DNA of 64,000 nucleotides from Lepturacanthus savala (GCA_030544235.1 CM060470.1:25795098-25859097); one strand, 5' to 3'. Shown: positions 21,760-36,600, numbered from the stretch's first letter. Notes: a model not told the origin generated them from the sequence alone. Translations and numbers: made by a program.

Positions 21760-24700
21760 GGGACTTCCGGCGAAATTCTCAAGTTGTAGTCCAGAAACAA
21801 GACAATGAACACATTAATGTAGTCTTCTGGAGCTTTAATTATGTTTCCTTTTTTTTTTTTTTTTTTTTTTAGATTTTACGATCATTTAGGCTACAGAACC
21901 TATTCTGGTCAACACTATGAGGCTTATGACTTATATGTCATTGCAATGTATTATAAGGTATTAACAACCTATAATTTAATATAACCACACCTTTAGAGTG
22001 TTGGTGGAGAATGTGTTTCTTTCACAAGGCTAAGCTAAAATAGGCTACTTGGCAGAGGAACACTTAATTTACATACATCCATAAAATTTCTGTTCAACAG
22101 CCCACTCAGTAAATGTTTACTCATCCCCAAGATAGGTCTATCTAGAAACTAATGATGTGAGGTTCAATATTACGGGTGTTGCTACTGTGATGCTTGTAAA
22201 GGTTCGGTATGGGCAGGAGTGTAAAACTGCGGATTTCTCTTCCTATTTACTGCAAACTTGCAGCTGTCCAGCTGCTTTATTAGCACTTCCACCAACTTTC
22301 AAAAGATAGAGCTCAGCCGTCCACATGTCTCCATGCCCTCATCTCAAACAGTGAAAATTGGTGTGATTGATTCGGTCATTTATCACAAGAATTACTGCAA
22401 TAGCGTTTTTACAGTTTGCAGGTAGACCACCGAATTCAGCGCTAAAAAAATCTTCCCACACATGAGAGTTGATAATGAGAGAAAGAGAGAGAGAACGCAG
22501 GCCTTAATAAAAGAGAACATGTGTTCAAAATGATTTCTACTGATAGATGCTGTTCAGGAAGTCTCCAGGTGGCCTGCATACAGATTAGTCAGGAACTATT
22601 GTAATCACCTGCCAGCTGCCTTTTACTGCTTTCCTATTGTGATTGTTGTTTTTAGTACATTATAATTATTATTGACTGTGATATAATAATAATCGTAAGA
22701 TTGAAGCCTGGAATGTCCTAAATTGTACTATTAACAAAAATATTTTTTTTGGCTTGTATGGAAATCGTCTGTTTATACAATTGCATTCAAAGATATGAGC
22801 TTATAAATGCATACCAAAATTTAAAGCATTGCTCACAATGAATACTAAAATAATTGAGTCACTTTCCATTCTTAACACTAATGTTCATGACAGCATTAGA
22901 TCATTAAATACAAGCTGCACGCCTGAAACAAGCAGCCTAACCTCATTACGAGAATCAAGAAGAAGAAAAAAACCTCAGGGGGCAATATGGGTTCCTTTTT
23001 CATCTGCACCTTGTCATTTCAACAATCACTTTGCATCGCTACGTCTAGGATAGAACTAATTGAAATCTTCTCGGAGATTCAAATGTGTATTGAAAAATGC
23101 AGCGCAGAGATTTAGGACTTAGAGTGTATTAAGTTTCGCTACAGTGGTGTGGTACTAAAACACTGAAATGCTGTAAACAGTATGAGTATACAGGATAGTG
23201 TGCAAGAATTCTCAATGCAATTTAAGAAATGTGTGCAAGGCTTCAATGTTTTTTAAATGCTCTAACTAATGGAAAATAGTGTTACGAGTTTTGACCTAAA
23301 CACACAGTAAGTCCAGTGTGAGCTAATATAGAAAAGGAGCAACTGAGAAAATGTGTAGAACTGGCATAATCCTTTAAGAGCAAAATAATTGTCCCTCTGA
23401 AGTCGCAGGATGCTTTTTTCTTGTGTGTCTCCTAGTCACTATTGTGCCTATTGAATGCCATGTTAGAATAATATGGCTGTACACATGGCTTATACAGTAT
23501 GATATGGATAGAAGACAGTTTATATTTTCTTCCAAGACTTTCTGATGAATTTGTTGTAAAGCAATTGATTAGGGATAAACTTGTCTCTGACTGTAACATG
23601 ATTTTTAAATTTAACATTTTGATTAAATTGCATATCATCTTGTTGTTATTGTCTATTTATATCATTTTTCATCAGTGGTCTCAGTGGAAAAATAGCCTGT
23701 GGTGTAGATGCTGTTTGCTGCATGACTGGATTCTTTGAGGGAAAGTGGATACTTGTCATCTATATGTTTTTAACTATTTTTTTTATTAGTACAATCATTA
23801 TAACATTTGAAGATAATTTAGAATATAATATCGTCAATCACCAGTGTCATTAAAAATAAATATTGCTGTTAACATTAACCTTCCAAAACGTATCCCTCAA
23901 GGCCTTTTGGTAACTCTGCTTGCCTAGGATTAGATCTTGTTTGTGTTTAGCCGTCTCTGTAATCCCTCTCAGCAGTCTGCCTAAGTAAAGAAAAAAATAC
24001 TGAAGGGTGTAGACAATCTAGTCAAGATAAAAAAAAAAAAAAAAAAAAAAACGCTAGACCAGGAAACATTGTGATAATATTTGTGTGCGTATTTTAAATG
24101 TATCTCAATAGTAATGCTGAAGTTTGTTTTGAATGGAAAACGCCTCCATCCTCTGTTCCTGTTCCTGAGGTTTCTTCTATTTTCTTCTTTTAGGGAGTTT
24201 TTCTGTATTTGAATTGTCTAAAGACGGGGGTTGTATTGCTGTATAGACCATAAAGCTCCCCGAGGCATATCTGTGATTTGTGATTTTGGGCTATACAACA
24301 AAAATTGACTTGACTTGTCTCTGTCAGGTTGAAACACCCCAAATAGGGAACTAGATGTTTAATGACTTGTCATTTCAATGTCTCTCGAGGCAGTCTTAAC
24401 ATGTCTCTGAGGTTATCGGTTACATTTTATAGCTCCAAGGGTTTTGGCACATTAACAGTATTTAGTCTGTAAAGCTGTTTTTAACACATGTGAAAATAGC
24501 ACAGTTTTTAAAAAATGCAATTTAGAAAACATGCTGCTCTAGAGACGCTTGTCAGTGACAGTTCTGTGCTTTTCTGTGTTGTTTTGTGCTGACTACAGCA
24601 CCTCTGCAGTGACTTTACTGGAAATCTTTTTTTATGATACCTTACTTGATTTCAAACTTTGGAATATGCAACATTTGTCCATCTCAAACCAAACGGTTAG

Positions 24701-27700
24701 TTAAACATGGTTTAGCTCTCCTCAGCTTACTTTCTGTTCCTCTTACTAAACATTTTCTTTCCCGCTCTGTCCCTGTTACCAACGCATCCAACTAGTTTTT
24801 TTCCCTTAATTGCCCCGTGTTTGTAATGTAATTTTAGACTACTCTATGAATTATACCCGCTTGATTTGATTGCTATGTGTGAGAATGTCTGTAAGATTAT
24901 ACAGACTAAATAAAAAGGGCTTGTTGTGCTGTAATATCTGAACATGCTGGCCAAGCATGTGATAGTGTTTAGTAGCACTCTGACTTTAATTTATTTGTCA
25001 TGGGATTAAGTAAAGGCAACGTTTGTTTGAAAAAAAAAAATAGGAACAATATTTTACCTTGATTTTTGACAGCACATTTAAATGCAAAGAAGAGTGTGTG
25101 TGTCTGTGTTGACGCACGCTCTTATAGCACCTAGTGGCTATTGTGACCACCTCGCAGTGTTAGTGCTAAAAAGAGGTCAGAGGTCCCTGTTGTGTTTTCA
25201 GGGTGACCTGCTAGTGACTATTAGCCATTGATAAATGTGATGTCCCACAAGTGTGCGGGCCGGACCCCTCCAAAGGGGGAGGTGTCATAACACGCCCCAC
25301 ACTAACCTCCCAGCCAACCCCACCTCAACTATAATGCACACACACACTCTGCCCTGCTGACAGGAGCACAAGGGGGCAGCTGCTACAGATGTCTCATAGA
25401 GGGAGGGGGAGGGGAACCAAGGAGACATCAATGGAGAGTCTCTCTGGAGTATGGAGTTCTCAGCGGGGCTCATTGTATTCTCTAAAGACCAAGACGAGGG
25501 AATAGGCCACGTTAATATAGTAAGCCTCTAGTCTCTTATACTTTGTTTTAGGCTGTTGCTCATTTTCACTGTTGGCTACTATACGTTTGTATTGTGTCAG
25601 AAGGATTTGTCTTTTGGTACACGCTAAAAATATATTCCTAAATATGAGTATTGATTTATATAGGTTACTATGACAAATTGAAAAATGAAAAATCATTTTT
25701 TATTTCCCTCTCCATGTTTACTGAATTAAATGATAAAAATCTTTTTTTTTTAGTTTAGTAGTTTAGTTTTAGAAATCCAGTGAGAAAAGTAAGAATGGCT
25801 TTCACACTTTTTTTGTAAGTTCATTCAGGGATAGACAACAGTGTACAGTGGAGAACTGATGATCTGTGCATGTTCTCATTTCAGGTGATTTCACCGAATA
25901 GCACCGTTTCACCATGAGTGAAGTAAAATTACCTGCTGGTGCCTTTTGTTGCCACGAAAGCTGCAGCCTGTCACACATGAGTGCTCATTATAATTATTCT
26001 TTCACCTCTGACCTATAATCTTTTAAGGTAGGTGTTATTCTGTTTTCTTCATTTCAATAATATAGAAGGATTCACTGAACACTCAGTGCTTTTGTAACTC
26101 TTAAACACATTGTGAACTGAGCTATATATTTCCCTAACATTTGATGTGATGCAGTCCCATGTCAGGTGATGGTGTGAAGGGCCATCTTTTCAGTCACATG
26201 AGTGAAGAGAAAGAAAAAAAAATCAGCAAAACTCCTCCTTGAATGAGAAGCAGCTGAGTGTAACAGCCAACCATGCACGCAAGTCATCTAACATGAAATC
26301 AAATTACATTGAACTAAAACTGCCCCAGCATGGCAACTTTGCAGCCGGGCCGGCCTGCTGTGGCCAAACACTACAATACATGACACTGTGGCTCTTGTTC
26401 AGCTTGTCTACGAGAATACAAGGGAGAGCTCCACTCTGTCTCAACCCTCCTAATGAAGAGATGCATTATGATGTGATTTCATTTGGGCCTGTAAAAAAGC
26501 TGCTGTGGATAACAGAGCAGTCTGAGTAGCATGGTTCATTTGTGTAGTGACATGTGACTTGTGTTTTCGTGAGTCATAAGGATCTCCTGCCTAATGGAAG
26601 GCAGTGTGTGCTCATGTGATGGTGACACAATGCAGGATGAACTGTATAGTATTCACAGAGCTCAGCTTGGCTACTGTTGGCGCTGCTAATAGAGACCCAT
26701 GAGGGTCTTTTTATCTTGTTAATTTTTGTCGTCGTGAAACTAAACAAACCACGATTTCTGTTCATGTCGCTGAACACTTTTGGCTACAATGGTGACGGTG
26801 TAATCTCTTAAACTGATACTTCCACATTATACTTATCTGCAGGGCTGTTAGAACTGAATGTGTGCATTTGAAGATATGAAAGCACGCATGTGTGTGAGTA
26901 TGTGTGTGTGATGTCTTTGAGTACTGCATCATGACCTCCCCTATGGTCACGGTGGTGTTTTTGCTGGCTCATCCCTGCCTCTCCACATGCCTGTTTAACA
27001 ACACAGAGCTCCTCCTTACTGGCTTCCTGTCCAAACCAGTTTATCTGTAAACAAGTGTGTTTTTTTCCTCTCTGTCCCATTGTCCACACTACACCAGAAT
27101 GCATACACAATGGGAACCCTCTCTCTCTCCTAGTCAGCTTTTGTACTCCAATGTAAAAAAAAAACGCTTTTACTACCATTTGCCGGACACAAAAAAATAA
27201 TTTATGTCTCACAAGAAATATGAAGTTTAAAAATTACATTAGCATGAATTTAAAAGGTAATAGGCATCTGTGAGAGATATGCATAGCTTTTTTAAACAAA
27301 AAAAGTAAAAGCCAGCGACCTTGCACTCAAACACTTTAAAACCAACAGCAGGTTGTAGCAACAATAATTCTTTTTCCAATAGCCAACTGACATAGCAGGT
27401 GAATATAATGTTCTGTTATTATGTGTGCATTGGGATGAGATGGCTGTCTGTTTATCTTGCCTGAGGTACACTATGCTACAGTAGATATGATAACAGCAGG
27501 GTTATTGTGGCAGAACCTAACCCATCTGCTTTGGTGTTGCGTGTTCACTAGAGTGATGTGTGTGCGCTCATGTGGTGTTGCCAAGCTAATCTTAGGTTGA
27601 GAAGAAGTAGTTATGCCATATAATTTAGTTATGGAATGTGTTTCTTTTCAGCTATCCAAGCCCCTTTGAAAGGTGTAGAAAACAAATCGCTATTACAAAT

Positions 27701-28900
27701 TAAAAAATGGGGTGAATGAAAAGGAGACTTAAGGAGGCCTAATTAAAACTTAAAATAGAGGGAAATGTGATGTTACAGCAATTTAAGACGAGAGAGAGTC
27801 TTCATGCCAACTGTAAAAAATAAGCTAAGTTACAGTGTCGTTGAAACCCAACACCACATTATAAGAGCATAGTAGGAGATTATAACTGTGGACCGAGCCT
27901 CTTTAGTTTACCACCCCCCTCACGTCAAGTTAAAGCTTTTTGCTTTTTGTTCCTTGACATCCTCTGTGATTTGGTTTACATCTCCTTGGCCTTAGACATA
28001 ATCTCACATATCTTTACTTCTTAACTTAATAATCCACATAGACCAGATGTTACACTCCAGTCATCTATGGCTGCAATAATGTGTTTTATTTGTTTTTATA
28101 GGCCTGTCACTCCTGTTATTCCTGCTACTTACTGTTGCGCAAACTATGAATAAGGAACACATTTTAATACAGACAATCATAGTATCCATTTTAAGGAGGA
28201 TAAGAGCATTTATTATTACAAAATATTCAACATTTTACACTTTGTAGGACAATGTTTTTTGTTTTTTTTTACATGCAACTTATATGTATTCATAGATGAC
28301 ATATAGTAACAAAGGCTTTGTAAATGTGTGCAAGCTATCTACACTATTTTGTGTGTATACTGTATGTTTGCACATTTCAAAATGTGTTTTTTGCACATCA
28401 TGTTAGAGGTTTTACATTTTTATAGCCATATGATGTCCATAGTAAGCAGTAAACAGTGAAAGTGCAATAGCAAACAGCTGAAACTTTTGAATCTGGGTCA
28501 TCTGGGTGAAGAACAGTATTTTAACCGCAAGGCTAATTGCAACTCTCAGATCACCATTGCTGTTATGGTGCGGATAACTATAGAGTGAGTCGATACCATG
28601 GACAGAAGTTTGAGCTAAAAAGATCAGAATTCCAAGAAAGTCATTCACCAGTGGCAAGAAACGTAGTAGTTATCACTTAAACGTTATAGTTTAAATATTA
28701 AGTGATAATAGTAACACTAAGACAGGGAAACTGATGCAGAATGTAATATTTCTAAAATATGGCATCAGTAATGACTTTATTGCACCTCTTCTGGTTTCAC
28801 ATCAAGTTTTCTTTTAACTTATAAAAGCTTTGAGGTGGTTTGAGTAGTGCATAGTCATTAAAAGGGATCGTGGCATCGATCTCATTCCCCCCCAAAACGT
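21760..28900. other. Intergenic AT-rich DNA, no gene recognised
   Basis: No coding domain or RNA gene was recognised. The block contains a T21-type homopolymer at about 21,850, an A-run at about 24,030-24,051, an interspersed-repeat tail at 24,130-24,318, and short CA/TG runs near 25,090 and 26,895. A 96-codon frame at 26,239-26,529 and a 134-codon minus frame at 26,808-27,212 look like chance frames of low-complexity composition. Confidence 0.5.
24130..24318 (+). repeat. Fish interspersed-repeat 3' tail
   Basis: The order gaggtttcttc ... gggagtttttc ... ctgtatagaccataaagctc ... tgtgatttgtgattttgggc ... attgacttgacttg is a pattern I recognise as a frequent 3' terminal sequence of fish retroposons. 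No coding part is present. I do not assign a family name. Confidence 0.6.
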
Positions 28901-28979
28901 GTTTTTGAACAAGTTTGCACGTAAAGGTTAATCACTAATGTGAAACGTTTACCTAAAGGGTTAATCGCTCTTCTGAACG

Positions 28980-29252
28980 CTGCGTGGGCTGCGAGATCAT
29001 TCGAGAGTGCATCTTCAACGTCCAATCAGCGACGCGGAGTCCACTCCGCAGCCAGCCAATAGGAAGAATGCGAGGCTCTATCGAATTTGAATGAGGAGTG
29101 CGCCATTTTCGAGTGAGCAGCGATTTCCTCAGCAGCTGCAGAGAGAGGATGCTGCGAATGCGGAGCTGTCGCTGAGACGGGGGAGAAAGCCAGCGCTCAC
29201 AATTAAACTGCGCTTTTAGAGAGGGAAACGCGTTATTTCATCGGAAACGCAG
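28980..29252 (+). promoter_or_regulatory. dleu2: CpG-rich promoter and putative DLEU2 exon 1
   Basis: An abrupt CpG-rich block follows AT-rich DNA. It has two CCAAT boxes (29,022-29,026 and 29,056-29,060), a YY1-type GCCATTTT at 29,102-29,109, and a strong donor cgcag|gtaatt with the exon edge at 29,252. A second possible donor, gagag|gtgagg, lies at about 29,500. It sits upstream of the mir-15a/mir-16 hairpins on their strand, where the human DLEU2 promoter (shared divergently with DLEU1) lies. The transcription start, probably near 29,100, and the transcript identity are inferred from motif content and synteny. An alternative is an unrelated lncRNA promoter. Confidence 0.5.
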
Positions 29253-29845
29253 GTAATTGCACCCACCAAAAATATTTAAATTGATTTTTATCGGACAATG
29301 TAGGCGGACTGGACGACAGGAAAGAACGTTACGTGGAAGGGAGACAGACCGACCGTGGCGGGGAGACGTTAGCCGTTTGGCCAGCTTGTACTACTCGCAG
29401 CAGCTAACATGTTAGCTTAGCGTGCTAGCTCACAGAGAGGGGTTTCTGACTTTGCTGTAACGGTACAAAAAAAGCGCTCAGACAGCCGTCCGTTGTATCC
29501 GAGAGGTGAGGGGGGGATATAAGAGGGAAACCCCCTAATACATGGGCATTTATTCTGTAACCAGCAGACGCAAAACTTGGGGGTTATGAATCAAAGTTGG
29601 ACTATAATGGACTATTTTTTTCGCATTGGAGCCCAGTTTTGAGCGGGAGGTGCAAAAGCTGCCAGGCTTGAGCAGCGGAGAGGCAGTCGGCGGTGTCAAC
29701 AAATGCAACACGGAGCCACACTGGCTTAGGAGGGAAAAATCTAAATCAGCGACCTGGATAGACACAGTGCTGCCTTTTGTGGTAACTTAATTTCGCCAAG
29801 CTTGTAACGTTAGGATGATGTCGCCTTGTTGTGTGGGCTGATGAA

Positions 29846-29880
<35 letters not shown>

Positions 29881-32800
29881 GAAGATGGGGGGGGGGGGTG
29901 TTAGACATAAAGCACCCGGTAAATGCATCATGATATCGTTGTTTAACCTTAGAGTCAGCCATGTCCTTAATAATAACTCCAGCATTTGTTTTATTTCCCG
30001 GTGTGTTTGTAGTCTAACTAGTGACAGCTCTTCTGTTAAGTACGGTGATCAAAACCAAATTATTAACTTTATCCACCGTTACATGCTTCATATCCGTAAA
30101 ATGTGAAGAATATCTCAACGTTACATTAACGTTTGATGGTCACCGTGGCTCTCAGCCAAGTCACAACAATCCTATGTCGCAATCAGATTATTTTTCCTTT
30201 TACTTTTATAGCTGCCATAACCGCTGACGATGCAATGCAATTAATTAATTACCGATAGTTTTTTTTATTTTATTTTAGGAGGGAATTGTCTTACTTCTGC
30301 TTTTTTCCCTTTACGCTCCACTCTGTGCGCCCCGTACCATGATTAAATTCAAGTATATTGAAGGAAAAAACGGATCTAATCATTAATTAGTGGAGGGCTT
30401 CTATTAAGTGTATGTTGCTCATCGTAGACATGAATAACGTTACTTGACTAAAAAAGCATAAGAGGGGTTTTCTATAATTGTGCATCTAAACCCGCCCCTT
30501 CTACTTCCTTCTAAGGGGAGATCGGTTTGATGTGTTACATAATATTAAGCAGTCCTATCTTTTACAGTGTTACAATTATTTCAACTGATACGTGTTCACA
30601 TTGTCAAGTTTCCTATTTAAATTTATTTTTAAAATCCTAATTGAAATTAACTGTGTTGAGAGCAGGAGACCGACTGTGTGCACCTCTGTCCGTTTCCCCT
30701 GCAATGCCTTTTTCCCCTAGGCCCGTCACATCTGACTGTGTGCTTACTAATATCCTTTTTCCAGGATTTGTATTTAGTCATACATATTCTGCAGCAGAAA
30801 TGATAAGAGTTGTGCTTCCACTTCAATTAGATATGCATGACTGGAATGAATATGTAACTAAATGATAAAGTCCTAAGCACAGTTGTCTTTTCTGAAATTG
30901 CAGATAGTACCCATAGTATTAATCAAACTGCATTTTCATGACTCCACGTGCATCATATAGTAAGGTTTTGTTTATTTGTTTTGTTTTTTTGAGGTGGTGT
31001 ATTTAGTTGGAAGAAAATTAGTGGGCTTGATATGAGTGGAAATACTTTTCACAGCCAAATAGCAGAGCAAAGAGAGGGGTGGAGGAGGAAATTACTGTAT
31101 TATAACATCTGATGTTTCTGACTGACGAGAAAACAATGTACACTACATCATGTACTTAAAATGGATGAGTAACCCAAGTTCACATTTTATTTTATACATG
31201 TTGCCTTGTGAGCTGTCAATATGAGACACTGTTAAATGTTACTGTCCATTAATGTTAACCCCCTTGCCAATTTATGGCTAAATAAATATTTAGATTTATA
31301 ATAAAGTGATCTTCAAAGTAAAAATTAGCTATTAAGGTCATTACTCTTGGATTTTTTTCCCACACTACCAGATTGAATAGGTGTGGAAATATTGTGTGGC
31401 CATTATAATTATTCAAAGATTGTTTTTATATATGTGTATATATATATATATATAAAAAAAACATTAAAAATATTTAAGTGCTCTGTTTATCTCATACTTA
31501 AATATCCCATATTGACAAAAATAAGTACATCTACCTGCATATTTTGTGCTTTAATTTGAAAATGTCTGTCTGCTAGTCTGGCATCATTTGAATTCAACCA
31601 AATAGCTCTTAGCAGCTCAGATAGGAGGTCAAATTGCTCTAATATGATGAATGGATATAAATATTGCTGAACGCTGTGCTGAAGTGTACATTTGAAAAAA
31701 TCCTAAGGAAACCGTAATGATTCAGTGTCAGTCTTTTAACAGGTGGATTTTTTTTTAATATATAGGTATAGATTGTGCTTAATATTTCAGCTGAGGCTGC
31801 TTAAGTGGTTATAAAAATTCAATTTCATCCAATTTAGTTGTTTGGAAACATTCTTTTTGTATTCAGTTTTACACTATTAGCTGCAATGTGTGTACACATT
31901 GCCAATATTTAATTTCATAAAATCTACAGATATGAATTTAGTAGATCTAATCTCTAGAGGGAAAGCAGTGGCACGTCAAAGGGAAATTGTATGATCAACA
32001 ATCTTAGTAATATAAAAACTTTTACTCATCAGTTACTTAGTTTTAGAATTTGTATCTGTTGTGCTGATACGGCCGAATAGATGTAAATATCTTGCTCATA
32101 TTTTTTTCGAGAGGGATTACAGGATTGTTGACACTGTCCCTTTGTGCGGTTTGCTAATTAGTACTGGTGTATTTTAACAGTTTTAATTTTTGTAATGTCA
32201 TAGTTAAGCTCCATTAAATGCTACAGGTCTTTCTCTTCTGTCCGTTCTCTGGTATTTGCCTTTTTACTCTCTTTGTAGAGCACCGTTGTGCTGCTTCAGA
32301 CTGTTAGCATGACATTCTGTGACTCATCATTCTGTCTTCTCAGACCCCTCTGGCAAAATGGGCTTCCACCCCCATTTCCTGGTAACGGTGCCTCCTCTTA
32401 TACTTGCTCACATGTGTTGTGGCTGCAGAGAACCCCCACTCTTCTCTTCCTCCTTTCTGCACCACTCAGCACAAACTTTATAGTATTCAAATTCGCTGTG
32501 ATGGGAACAGGTTTTCACAGGTCTTGTTAGTTATTTTCCAGAAGTTGGCTATGGTTTTGATTTTATGTCTGAGTAGCATTAAATAGAAGCTGTCAGATGT
32601 GATTTTATGTGCATCACTTGCCTCGTCATTCTAAGTAACCCTTAACATTTTGGATATGTGACCTGTGGTGAAAATTAATGTCTTATCTATTTTGCATGAT
32701 GCATTTGATAATGAAGTTAAAGCTGACACACTAGTGGCAGCAGTGCAGCATATTGAGTCTGCCAGGTCCTTGCATGCCTCTTAAAAGCATGTTTTGCATT

Positions 32801-33582
32801 CTTTGATTTTTGCATACAGTAGGTTCTGCATTACTGTATTGCATGGAGCTTTACGCCTGTTTAACTAATATGTGAAAATTAAAAAAAATATATTTCTTTA
32901 GGTGAATTGAGTTCATAAAGGTGTCAGTAACATTTGTTTAAACCATAGGTGTTAATCTGCTGTTTTGACTTGTGTATATTTTACCACATTTTCAGTAAGT
33001 CTGTGGATTTATGTGGTTTAATAAATTATGATCACGTGTGGTGAACATTGATGTATTTATGGTGGTCTATTAGCATCTTTAAAATTACAGATATTTGCAA
33101 TGCACATCTCTAAAAAAAGTCAGAACTTTTTAACCTCTGCAGCTGCACTAAAATGTTGAAGTTGTTCATTCTGTGATATTGTGTAGTGATGGAAGTAATT
33201 TCTGAACTAGTTCAGCTGTTACAGTGCAGGTGTGAATAATCCTCTGCTTGATAATTACATTTTAGGTAATATCATGACATTAAAGTGCTCTGACAGTAGG
33301 GTTTAACATAGCAAGAGTATGCCTTGGCTGAATAGACACACATGGTGTTTGCATTTCTGCTGCACCAGCCTTTTTTTTTTTTAACCCAAGTGTGCCAGAT
33401 TAGCCCACAGTATTAATTTGTAAACCATTAGATCGGAACATTTTATATTGACCTTAAATTATTGGTTTGAGTTTCTTTGTGCGTTTTTACTTTATTTTCC
33501 TTAACTTTGTAAGCAGGTGACTCCTCACCCACTCCTCCCAGTCAGGCAGTGTGCTTGAGTGTAGTGATACTAGATATTTTCA

Positions 33583-33606
33583 TACACACACACACACACA
33601 CACACA
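33583..33606 (+). repeat. (CA)n microsatellite
   Basis: About eleven to twelve CA units. Shadow frames on both strands here were rejected. Confidence 0.9.
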
Positions 33607-36600
33607 AACGCTGTCTTTGGTGAGTCTTAAAAGTTTGCTTAAAACAACAGACTTGCAACGGTGTATTGCCAAAAGTAATATAGGCATACTCATCATTTTT
33701 GGATTTACTGCTGTTGTTTATATGCTGGTGTGTAATTGTCACTGCCTGCACAGTAGATTGGACTAGCAAGAAATATGATTAAACAGAAACTATATTAATG
33801 CCTGTATTTACATTTAATTTTTTCATTATTTTTTTTTATTTAGATTTGAGCCCTAACACACACAAGAGCTATAATACACTTTCGTTTATTTTTTTATTTA
33901 TTTATTTTTTGTTAAGTTGTAAACTCAGTGGACTGTGTGACAAACCTTGAATTATTTTTAGTAGGAACACAATTAGTTTTTAATGGGTGTTTAATGAAAA
34001 TTTTTTTTATGTTGTGCAGAGTTATGTCAGTATCTAAATGTAACCATGGAATATAATTTAGAGCATGTACCCAAAAAAACAGTATAGTCTATGTTTGTGT
34101 AATTGCTGCATGAGTGTATGGGCGTGCCATTCAACTCACTCTTCCTCTTTTACCCCCTTTGCTTACATGTGCATGCACATACAGCATACACATGAACTTG
34201 GATCCTACTGTCAGTCTTACTGATTTGGTGGTTCTGTAACTAGTGATTCACTGTCATTAAAAAAAAAGTGGTTGGCTATTTGGAATGTTGTAGTCAAAAC
34301 TTAATTAGCTTAGGCGATTTGTCAGCTTTTTAAAAATAGTTTAACGCTGTGGGTCAAGTGTAAATCAAGTCCTGATCGGACTTCTGAAATTGCATCACAG
34401 TGTACTGCTTTGTCTGCATCCTGTTTATTGCTGCTCTGTCTTTGTGGCAGTAGGAGGAAGCTTGAGATGGCTCAAACAAAGTAGTAAATAACTGGATAGA
34501 TCAGAAATGGGTTTTCTGAGGAGTACGTAATATTCAGTGCACTGTTTGTTGAGGCAGATACTGTAATTGTGTGTTCAGATTTAGTATTTCAAGCATTTCA
34601 CCAGACACTCTGTGGGTACTTGTGTATTTAGATGGAGGTCATGGCTGGTGGTCATAGGGGAACTTTATAATGTAGCCCCCACTTTTTCTGTAAGTGGTTT
34701 AAATAATCCCAATTAAACCTAAAATAAAGACATGCACTGCCTTTTTTTTGTTTTGATGACAATTAATAAATTCAAAATAGAATACTGACACACATTTGAA
34801 ATTTCACAAGTGATAATTGTACTCTCAACCATCTAGTTTAGTTGTATTTTTTATTATTTACTCAAGTCAGGTTATTTTCATTCAAGAGATTGAGGATTTT
34901 ATTCATTATATTTTGTGTACCTGTAATGTGAGAAGCCCCACACTCAGACCTGGTAGCAAATAGAGGGGGCAGTGTATACCTGTGGAGCAAAAGAATGACT
35001 CAGAGGCCACTTACATATCTGCTACTGTTGTCCTGTGAAATAGATTTAGCCTGTTGTTGATCCCAGGTATGTGTTTCACATGTCAGGAGTTTTCTGTAAT
35101 TTATTTGACATTATACGGTGGGGCTTCCAGGGAATCCCAGTCATACTACGTGTGCTATGTTGAGCATGTCTTGCTGCAAATGTAACAGTTTTTTTTTTCT
35201 CCTTTTTTTAGAATTAACACATACTGTTACAGCACTGGTGTTCATATGGGTCAGAGTATTTCTTCTGAGTAGCTTCAGTGAACAATAAAACTGACACTGT
35301 CTCGTACTTTTTGTAAATGTGATATTGGTTTATCGTTTGTCATCACAATCTGTGACTTTATCATGGATTAATCAATTTTTTGTTTGCTTTTATTACCATG
35401 GATGTTTCAGGCTGTGTCCATGCTGTCCCGGTAGCCGTTCAAACATTGTATCTCACCTTCTAAAGTTGTAGCACAGTGAACATAGTATATTTGTACGGTG
35501 TGTATTGCCTTGCCAAAAGACACCAATGATTTGGCTAGCTGGCTGCAACGTGGTGTTCATCTAAACTGTTTAAAATTTGTAATTGTGTAGAGATATATTT
35601 GCACATTGCATTTGTTTGCATGCTGGGAAAAGCAAAGAAAGAGTGTCTACTCTTACCTTTGTTGTATTTGCGACTGAAGGCTGAATATATTCTGTAACTT
35701 TTATTAGTCAGTGATGCTTTTTATTGTTTGGCTCTCAAACTAGGCAGTTATGTCTGTAGATATTTAACGTGGGGAGTAGTTTCCTTCTATATCCTAATGG
35801 GTAAAAATAGACTGCTTTATAAACACAATAAGAAACTCTGAATGTGTGATAATTTTTAAATGTGAATGTGTGAAATTGCCATGCAGTTTCTTTTCTCCAC
35901 AGCTTATGTTGTCATTGTAGATCTTCTTTTAGTTTGTGGAGGCAGAGGACTGTAATGCAGACCAGCCCAGACCACTTGATCCAGGGAGATGGGTTTTCAT
36001 GTCCATGTCTCTGTACCCGATGGAGTGTAGGAGGATACTTGACCTTCAGCCTCTGGGTCAGGTGACTCTTTGAGCCCATTGTATGGGGAGCACATGTCAT
36101 AGGAATGGGTTAAAAAGGCTGAGCATCAAAGGTGACATGTCCGGGCATGCTTCCTTAAAGGAGAGGGAGAAAAATTGGGAGAGGTTAGTCACTGATATGA
36201 ACACTTCACCTGGACTAAAGAAATTATAATCTCAAAAGGAAAATACAAAGTTGACACAATACGTAAATTTTTGTATTTTTATAATTAATTTTTTAAGACA
36301 GGAAGACTTAGAATAGCTGTTTATGACCTCTGCTTAAGGTAAATTCACCACTACAATACATGCACAAACGACTGAAGATAAAGAAAGGGTAAAATTGAGT
36401 TAGTAAAATTTAGTTGTCATATGCTGGGTTTTATCCCTGTCACATTGTGTAGATGCATGTTATGTGTTCCTACATGTGTCAGGAGGTGGGGGTGTATAGG
36501 CTGTTTTCACTAATTGTATTTTACAATTCAGGCTGCACCTACAGATCATTTTTATTACTGACTTAATCAATTTATCTTTTCCTGTTTTTTTTTTTATTTT

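Noticed and set aside
29831..30106. 91-codon frame after the T-run near the putative DLEU2 promoter
   Set aside because: It begins in a homopolymer-encoded Phe run and has no conserved character.
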